A stretch of DNA of 64,000 nt from NCBI RefSeq assembly GCF_000499385.1, contig NW_013653541.1:1-64000 (forward strand), read 5' to 3'. Made by a program: the position numbers and the translations under genes. The notes under the pieces were generated by a model. The model worked only from the letters and a program-made list of their open reading frames with translations, was not told where the DNA came from and searched no databases. How positions within the stretch are numbered: position 1 is the stretch's first letter; each line of letters opens with the position of its first letter. The stretch comes from Eimeria necatrix. Lineage: Eukaryota; Apicomplexa; Conoidasida; Eucoccidiorida; Eimeriidae. Below, in pieces: positions 57,801 through 64,000 of the stretch.

Positions 57801-60800
57801 CGCTGCGGGAATTGGGGCGCCGCATCTTTACCATCCCTGAAGGTTTTGTACCTCACGCGACAATCGCGAAAATAAAAAAGCAGAGACTAGCGGCTGTTGA
57901 AGGCAATGAAGATGAGAAGACTCTTGATTTCGGGGCTGCGGAAAACTTAGCCTATGCTTCGCTGCTAAGCGATGGGTTTCATGTAACTTTGCCCTTAAGT
58001 GTATCTTATAGTGAAGTGGGAGTTTAGTTGTTGTTTATTCGATCCTTTTACTGGTCGGTTGCTCAACTCATCTCTTCGCGCTGCTTAATGTGGGGACGAT
58101 GGGAGGATTCGCCCATGCTCTGTGCAGCGATGTGCTTCATATTGGTCTGGTACCTTTACTTAGCTTGTTTGCTCTTTTATTAGTTAGTTGCCTGTACATT
58201 TGTCCAGTTACTGCTTTTTGCTTGTCATTTCTATTCTCCATTGGGGTGCGGTAGAGAGTCAGGCCAATGCCTCTCGTTTTCTTTGGTGTTAGTCTGCCAG
58301 TGAAGTCTATGGCTTGCTTCCGTTTGTGTTGCAGTTAATGCCTTGCATTTGTTCATCCATCTGTATGTTCGTCCCGTGTATTTAGCCTATCTGTTTTCGT
58401 GACCCCTCATTCTTGTGCATTCCAGCACCGGATGTCAAGTCGCCTGTTGTTTCGTTCATTTCAGATTCGTCTGGCTGGCCAGGACGCTCAGCGTGGCACT
58501 TTTTCTCACCGCCACGCTGTATTACACGATCAAGCAGTCGAAGCTCAATACTGCATATTCGATTCTCTAAAGGATCTCAATCTGCCCCACACGATTACCA
58601 TCTGCAACTCACTCCTGTCAGAGTACGCAGGTAAGGATGCCACAGGGGAAGCGGCTCGGTGGCCTGTGATTGGCCTCTCTCTGTTTTGTCTTCTTTTGTC
58701 TGTTTTTGACTGACTGCGTTCCCCTTTTGTTTCGTTTTGTCTAATTTTTTTGCCATCTGTTAATGTTTCCTGCTTCCCTTCGTTTTTATTTTTTTTATTC
58801 ACGTCCTCCTGCTCGTACGTCGCTTTCCTGGTTTTTTGAGTCGCTCTGTCGTTCTCGTCTATCCCTTATGGCGTTCGCCGTGTCTTGTCTGTTTTGGTTG
58901 CCGCTTCCTCTTTCGTTCGTTGAGCCGTTCCAGATGCACTAGTACGGCTTACCTGTGTTTTGGGGACCGAAGCCTAGCAGCCCGTATGGAGAAGTGCTGC
59001 ATGGTTTATTTTTCGTCAGTCTACCAATATTATTCTGTTAATTGCTCCTCAATCACCTACTGGCCCAAGTACCATTCCTTCACTATCGGCTCACTTCTTC
59101 TCAGCCATGGGTTATGAGTTCGGTTACTCGATGGAGCACCCCGACACTCTCACCATTTGGGAGGCACAGTTTGGCGACTTCAGCAACGGCGCTCAGATCA
59201 TCACGGATCAGTTCGTGGCCTCTGCTGAGGTCAAATGGAACAGACAAAACGGTGCATACAGCGCTGATGATAAATAGCAAAATAGACCTCAGCATGTGTA
59301 GATGATTGAGTAAATGATTGGTAGATGGGTAGGTGACAGGCACTAAATCGACTGCAGACATATAGGTGGATAAACCCGAAAGAAGCCCCCTCACTTCGTT
59401 TGCATCACCAATTTTCCCCGATTTCGCTGCTCCTGTTTGCAGGTTTGGTGTTGCTGCTTCCCCACGGCTACGATGGTCAGGGCCCCGAGCACTCTTCTGG
59501 GCGCATCGAGCGTTTCCTTCAGCTATGCGACGACAGAGAGGATGTAATCCATGAAGAGAATTGGGAATTGTCGAGGTCGTCTGTTATTCAGCAGCATAAC
59601 ATACAGGTCAGATACACGCATTTCAACCGTCACCGTAGAGTGCGCCACTTGTGCTTCTGTCCACTCTCATGGTTTCCCTTTTCTTCTTCTTATCCTTGAA
59701 TTTGGCTCCAAAGGTTTGGCATTTTGGTTGCGGGATAACTGGTGATTGTTTCTGCCGGTTTATTTAAGCTACCTACCTTCGTCTTACGCCCGTGTATCCA
59801 CCTGTGCTTCTTAGGGGGATGGAAGTTTGGCCTATCTGGTTGCTTTTTCATCTTTTCTGCAATTTCCTTGTCCGTAGGTTGTCGTCCCCACCGTACCCTC
59901 GAATACGTTCCACGTACTTCGACGTCAAGTCCACCGCGCTTTCCGAAAGCCTCTAGTTGTATTTTCGCCCAAGAGAATGCTTAGACTGAGGCAGGCAATG
60001 AGCCCCCTCAGAGATATCATGGAGGGGACTCGCTTCAAAAGGTTAGGCATCGAGTAGCTAACTCAACACGCTTGCAACAGGAAACTGGGAGCATAGTACA
60101 TCTATTCATACGTACAAATCATACTTAGTAGATGATTAGCGGAGTGAACTCATTCATTGGTAGTACGTGATGGGCTAGCGAAGAGCGGTAAGTGATACGG
60201 GACGTGATGGGCTAGCGAAGAGCGGTAAGTGATACGGGAAGGCAGAGCAAAGACGTGCAGAGAGGATGACAGCGTCAAATCACGCTAGATATGAGAAGCT
60301 AGGTAGAGGCGATTACAAAAGCCCGTTTTACCCCCTTCACTGTCTTGCCTTCTGCACGTGTCTCCGTTGTTCGCATACTGTTGCGTGTCACAAACAACAC
60401 GTGCAGAAGGGAAAGACGGGGCAGGAGGCAAAACTTGGGCTTTTGGAGCTATAGCGCTGCTTATACTTTCAGTGTTTATGTTGTTGCCTGTGCTTGTCAG
60501 CATATGTGCAATGTTCCTGTGTTGTTCCTGCCTTGCGTCACAGATACATACCTGATGATTCCATCACTGACCCTTCCAAGATCGAGCGGCTTATTTTGTG
60601 CTGCGGCCAGATCTATTACGACCTCCATGCGGAAAGAGACAGAATTAGAAGTGAATATGGGACGTCAGATAATCCAGGTCAGACTACTGCTGCTGGGGCT
60701 TTTGCTCCTGCTGCTGTAGCGTTTTGTGCTGTGTTGCAAAGGCAGCTATTGCCTTCATATGTGTTGCTGTAGTTGCTGCCGTAGCTGTTTCGTTGATATT

Positions 60801-62025
60801 TACTGCATGTATGCTTATGTGTTCTTGGTTTTTGCTTTCTTTGTATTTAGTGTAGGTCTCGTAGTGCTTGTCTTGGCCCCCGACGGCCGTGTTTTCTTGT
60901 GCCGTTCACAATACATAATACATACTTGTTCATACCTGCTTTTACGTGCTTTATGTATTTATTCAGGGAACAAGGTGGCTTTAGCTCGTGTAGAACAGCT
61001 CTCTCCCTTTCCCTTCGACTTGGCCATTCGGGACCTCCAAATTTATCCAAACTTACGAACAGTCGTTTGGGCTCAGGAGGAGCCCATGAACCAGGGTGAG
61101 GTCAATCCATACTCGAATTTTGCTACTTGACCAGCTCTCCTCCAGTCACGAACTAGGTGGTCAGTTTCTCAGCAAGGCAAACTGATTTGTGTGGCGCTAT
61201 TTGGCTTCACTAGTTGTTCTTCTCGTACTCTGTTGCTTCATGGTGTTGGGCAAGCATGTGAAAGTTAACGTTTTGCACCGTAGTCCTCGTAAATCAGTTA
61301 GCAACGAACCAGCGTAAAGCCCATGAAGTAGCTACTCAAGGTAAGTGTTTTGCAAACGAATAATTTAGTTGCCTATCTGTTTATTTGCGTGCAGGTGCTT
61401 GGTCCTACACCAGCAAGCGCATTGAGTCCTGCCTCCGTCATTTGGGCTGCCCAAACAGAATCGAGCGTCCCATTTATGTAGGAAGAGATGTATCAGCAAC
61501 CACAGCGGTAGGAGATAAGGGCTTACATGACAAGGTACGTTTCTCGCTCTTGACTGAAATGCTGATGCCTTATTAGTTTAGCTTACCAGTCGCCTGCGTG
61601 CATGCTTGTTCGCTTTACGTGTTAACTGGTCTGTTTCTCCATGGCTTTGAACCAGTAACAACACCTAAGACAACAGTCGTAGTTTTGTATGACTGGGCAG
61701 TTGGCCTTCTGGTTATGGGATTGATTGTCGGTGAACAAACAAATAGATTAATAGATGGGCAGGCACAGGGGTGTCACGAGTTGGTCAGTTGGTTAATTTT
61801 TTATATGTTTGCAAACAGGAGCTGGCCCAGTTGCTCCAGGATGCCTTTAACCTGGACTGTACGGACAACTCATACTTGGCAAAATATCTGTCTCGAAGGG
61901 TACAGGCGGAGCAACGACAACAACAACAAAAGCAGCACCGAATTCAGCAGCAACAGCTGATGCAGCAGGAGCAGCATCAAGAAGAACAGCGACTGCAGCA
62001 AGTGAAGGAGCCGCACAACAACTGA
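54880..62025 (+). CDS. OGDH: 2-oxoglutarate dehydrogenase E1 component, mitochondrial; twelve exons, complete
   Basis: This thiamine-diphosphate enzyme decarboxylates 2-oxoglutarate and passes the succinyl group to the E2 lipoyl domain in the mitochondrial TCA cycle. Exons, all with matching phase: 54880-56922, 57201-57302, 57434-57500, 57786-57982, 58465-58630, 59105-59251, 59443-59606, 59878-60041, 60544-60677, 60967-61095, 61395-61534 and 61819-62025 (TGA). The product is about 1,217 residues. Hallmarks: [53 protein letters not shown] with [12 protein letters not shown] (thiamine-diphosphate and metal site); [57 protein letters not shown]. The start is the ATG that opens a basic, Ser/Leu/Ala-rich presequence; the frame is open further upstream without ATG. 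Poly-Ala tracts (about residues 145-165 and 190-205) separate presequence and catalytic core, and the C-terminus carries an unusual Gln-rich tail of about 45 residues. Confidence 0.97.
55321..55500 (+). repeat. Poly-Ala coding tracts in the E1 N-terminal region
   Basis: GCN repeats encode roughly 17-18 consecutive Ala residues at about 55321-55375 and a second Ala-rich run at about 55445-55500. Both lie after the early [21 protein letters not shown] segment (the usual E1 N-terminal helix) and before the [14 protein letters not shown] motif, in a linker of low conservation in the family. They resemble the homopolymeric insertions seen in the neighbouring genes. Confidence 0.8.
60165..60238. 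repeat. Perfect tandem repeat, two copies of 37 bp, in an E1 intron
   Basis: The unit ACGTGATGGGCTAGCGAAGA followed by GCGGTAAGTGATACGGG occurs twice without a mismatch inside the intron between E1 exons 8 and 9 (60042-60543). Identity implies a recent duplication. Each unit contains GGTAAGTGA, a strong splice-donor-like string, though no exon ends here in my model. Confidence 0.9.
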
Positions 62026-62115
62026 AACTAGAAGCGAAGAACACCGTCCCCGATGTTGGCCGCACACAACAACTGAAACTAGAGCCGAAGAACACCCTCA
62101 CCGATGTTGGCCGCA
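62014..62115. repeat. Tandem repeat, two copies of 51 bp, overlapping the E1 stop codon
   Basis: CACAACAACTGAAACTAGA occurs at 62014 and 62065, each followed by a near-identical stretch ending GATGTTGGCCGCA. The first copy contains the E1 termination codon (62023-62025); the second lies in the 3' untranslated region. A few substitutions separate the copies. Confidence 0.85.
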
Positions 62116-62731
62116 GCAACAACAAGCAGCAGCAATAGTTTTCAAGTAATTTAGTGCAAATAAATTCAGTACGCGAGGAGCTGTCTTTTCGCGTCATCTG
62201 TTCCAGCAGCATTGCTTTTTTATTCCCACCGCCAGTTTTTGCATTTATATTTCTTACAAGCTGCTGCGGTGCTGTTGCTGCAGCAATACCGCTGCCACAG
62301 CAGCAGTGTTACTACAGCAGTCGCGGCAGCGGCGAAGAGCTGCTACTGCCAGAGATTCATGTGCATGGTTTAGGGGTGAAGTTTAGCCGTAGTCAGGATG
62401 CCGGCAGCAGCGACTGCAGAGGCAGCAGCAATAGCAGCAGCATCAGCAGAGATTCCTGCTGCTACCAAATTGCTCAGGCCGCCGTTGTGGCTTCTTCGTC
62501 GTAATTGAAATAGTGGACGCCGAAGGTTCGAAGTTTGCGTTCAAGCGATTATGTTTCAGCGATCTAGGACAACTGATTTACTGTCACGGGTTTAGAGATT
62601 TGGCTAAGCTTTTAGGTGTATGGCGCAACCGTGCGCTTCATAGGTTAAAGTAGCAGTAGTGACTTTAGCAGTAATAAGTTCCACAGTCTACGATGAGGTG
62701 GTAAGACAGGGCAGAGCGTCGGTTTCAAGGT
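62026..62731. other. Intergenic region between two convergent genes
   Basis: It holds the 3' end of the E1 gene (including the second 51-bp repeat copy) and the 3' end of the minus-strand membrane-protein gene. A 116-codon plus frame (62154-62504) is open mainly because of CAG repeats and is not supported as a gene. AATAAATT at 62157-62164 is a possible polyadenylation signal for the E1 gene, but this is weak evidence. Confidence 0.5.
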
Positions 62732-63079
62732 CTAGGCTTCTTTTTCTTTTTCGCTGCTCTTCGCCTCTGTGCCATGGCCTTGCGATCTTCGTAAGCCTGA
62801 ACCAACAGCGACAGCAGCGGCAGCGGTTACAGTGAAGAGAGCGATACGTGGCCAGGAGGAGACGCCATCAATAAAGGTGAGGGATAGAAGGACACGCGCA
62901 GGAGCAGAACGTGGAGCATTCAGGCGGGAGGGAAGAACCAGAAGAGCTGAAGCAAGCCAAAGAGCAATGAAAAGGAAGAGTCGACAGGTAGGAGGGTCTA
63001 CCTGCTGCAAAGCTTTGACTGTTTGTTTGTGCTCTTCATCTTCCTGTACGAACCGTCTCCTCCAATCCTCAAAGGCGTC
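62732..63079 (-). CDS. Small membrane protein, last exon only (partial)
   Basis: The minus-strand exon starts after an acceptor (TGCTGCTTAG, 63080-63089) and reads 115 codons to a TAG at 62732-62734. It begins with a charged helix (DAFEDWRRRFVQEDEEHKQT), then two hydrophobic segments: LFLFIALWLASALLVLP and, near the end, IALFTVTAAAAVAVGSGL. It finishes with a short Lys/Glu-rich tail. This suggests a protein with two C-terminal membrane helices. No family is recognised. Upstream exons would lie beyond 63089, and I could not identify them before the window ends. Confidence 0.45.
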   Translation of the reverse strand, partial: DAFEDWRRRFVQEDEEHKQTVKALQQVDPPTCRLFLFIALWLASALLVLPSRLNAPRSAPARVLLSLTFIDGVSSWPRIALFTVTAAAAVAVGSGLRRSQGHGTEAKSSEKEKEA

Positions 63080-63089
63080 CTAAGCAGCA

Positions 63090-64000
63090 TTGAAAGAGGT
63101 AACCCGTATATCTTTCTTATTAATGAATAGGACCCAAAGCATTGACGAAGCATTCATACAGTCATCTGCCTAGTCACCTACCTATGGAGAATGGACGGCT
63201 AATTGCCTAGGATATAAATCTTTAATATTAAACTATTTCCACTCTGTTTCGTTGGCTAGAACTGAATGCATTAGCAAAGTGGTTCGCTGCGCATTAACCG
63301 GAGAAAGAACTATGTCAGTACTACAATGTTTTAACGCCTTGAATTTAGCAACAAAGAAGAGGGCACACAAAGATAGAAGAGCGCGCATGAGAACAATTGA
63401 CGCATGCTAGCTCTTCAGCTGGCAAGCTAGCTGGCCAGGGTGCTTGCGTTTGTAGCCCCGTAGTTCGTTAATTAGCTACGAGTGCACACGATTTATTAGG
63501 ACTATTGCCTTAACCTCGCTTGTTATCTATCTTTTTTGAAGTCAATCTAGCTATCTAGCTCGGCTCCCCAGCTATAGCTGCCGCGACGCTATCCATGGCG
63601 TTCAAGTGCTCACCGCCTCTCTGGCAATAGCACGACTCTCGCTGCCTTCCACTGCCAGCCTGCATGCAGACACAATTCCAAATGCTCTCGTTTGATACTG
63701 ATGCTAGATGGCTACCTAGCCGCATGGACAGTACTACCAGCCGGACAAAGGAAGATACAGAGACAGGCTGAGGCAAAAATGCGAGGGAAAAGTACAAAAA
63801 AAGGGATATAGCAAAAAGAAGAAACAGGTTGGTAAGTCCAACGAAACAAGTACGGATGCCGACTCATAAAGACGCAGATAACAAAACAAAGCGACCAGTG
63901 AAGAAATGCAGACGAGCAAAGTGTACGGAGAAAAAATTGGCAACGAAGTGAGTAGAAGAGGGGAGGAAGCAGAGGCTAAAGCGGGGAAGCACAGGGCAGA
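63090..64000. other. Window end; probable intron or upstream part of the membrane-protein gene
   Basis: No exon with a convincing reading frame and splice borders is seen here. Open frames are short and hydrophobic in a way that fits pyrimidine-rich intron sequence on the minus strand. If the membrane-protein gene continues, its next exon is either within this stretch but very short, or beyond the window. Confidence 0.35.

Noticed and set aside
62154..62504. 116-codon plus-strand frame after the E1 stop
   Set aside because: It sits in the presumed 3' untranslated region; its Ser/Cys/Gln runs come from CAG repeats, and it has no conserved features.
1..64000. CRISPR arrays, insertion sequences, ribosomal RNA genes or prophage
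   Set aside because: No regularly spaced repeats, transposase motifs or rRNA-like segments were seen; the introns and domain content are eukaryotic.

Overview
The window looks like nuclear DNA of a coccidian apicomplexan, most like Eimeria. The signs are intron-rich genes with GT-AG borders, very long CAG/CTG runs that read as poly-Gln, poly-Ala and poly-Ser inside otherwise conserved proteins, a degenerate AAACCCT (telomere-like) array inside an intron, and a guanylate cyclase fused to a P4-ATPase-like domain, an architecture typical of alveolates. There is no bacterial or viral gene content. All gene models were assembled by eye from splice borders and codon phase; I could run no search.

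Layout: (1) 1-5774 holds no gene I can support, only two short direct repeats. (2) 5775-8561, + strand: a multi-exon Sec14/CRAL-TRIO lipid-binding protein. (3) 9299-15687, - strand: a five-exon Ala/Gln-rich coiled-coil protein of unknown function, with a broken partial copy of its first exon and intron at about 16640-16970. (4) 18691-35753, - strand: one very large gene for a P4-ATPase-like/guanylate cyclase fusion. (5) 39458-41693, - strand: a six-exon RNA polymerase I subunit of the RPA43 type. (6) about 44590-53587, - strand: a large ARID-domain protein with a helical-repeat-like middle and a 2.2 kb poly-Gln exon, probably a SWI/SNF-type chromatin remodelling subunit. (7) 54880-62025, + strand: a complete twelve-exon mitochondrial 2-oxoglutarate dehydrogenase E1. 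(8) 62732-63079, - strand: the last exon of a small membrane protein that continues upstream.

The genes do not form a pathway. They serve cGMP signalling, rRNA transcription, chromatin, the TCA cycle and lipid transfer. Genes 6 and 7 diverge from a shared 0.8-1.3 kb CAG-rich intergenic region; genes 2 and 3 converge. The most interesting points are the loss of every catalytic signature I could check in the ATPase-like half of the cyclase, the inverted split of catalytic residues between its two cyclase domains, a cluster of apparent GC-AG introns in that same gene, the ARID/helical-repeat/poly-Gln architecture, and a 25-bp inverted repeat that pairs without a break only as minus-strand RNA.
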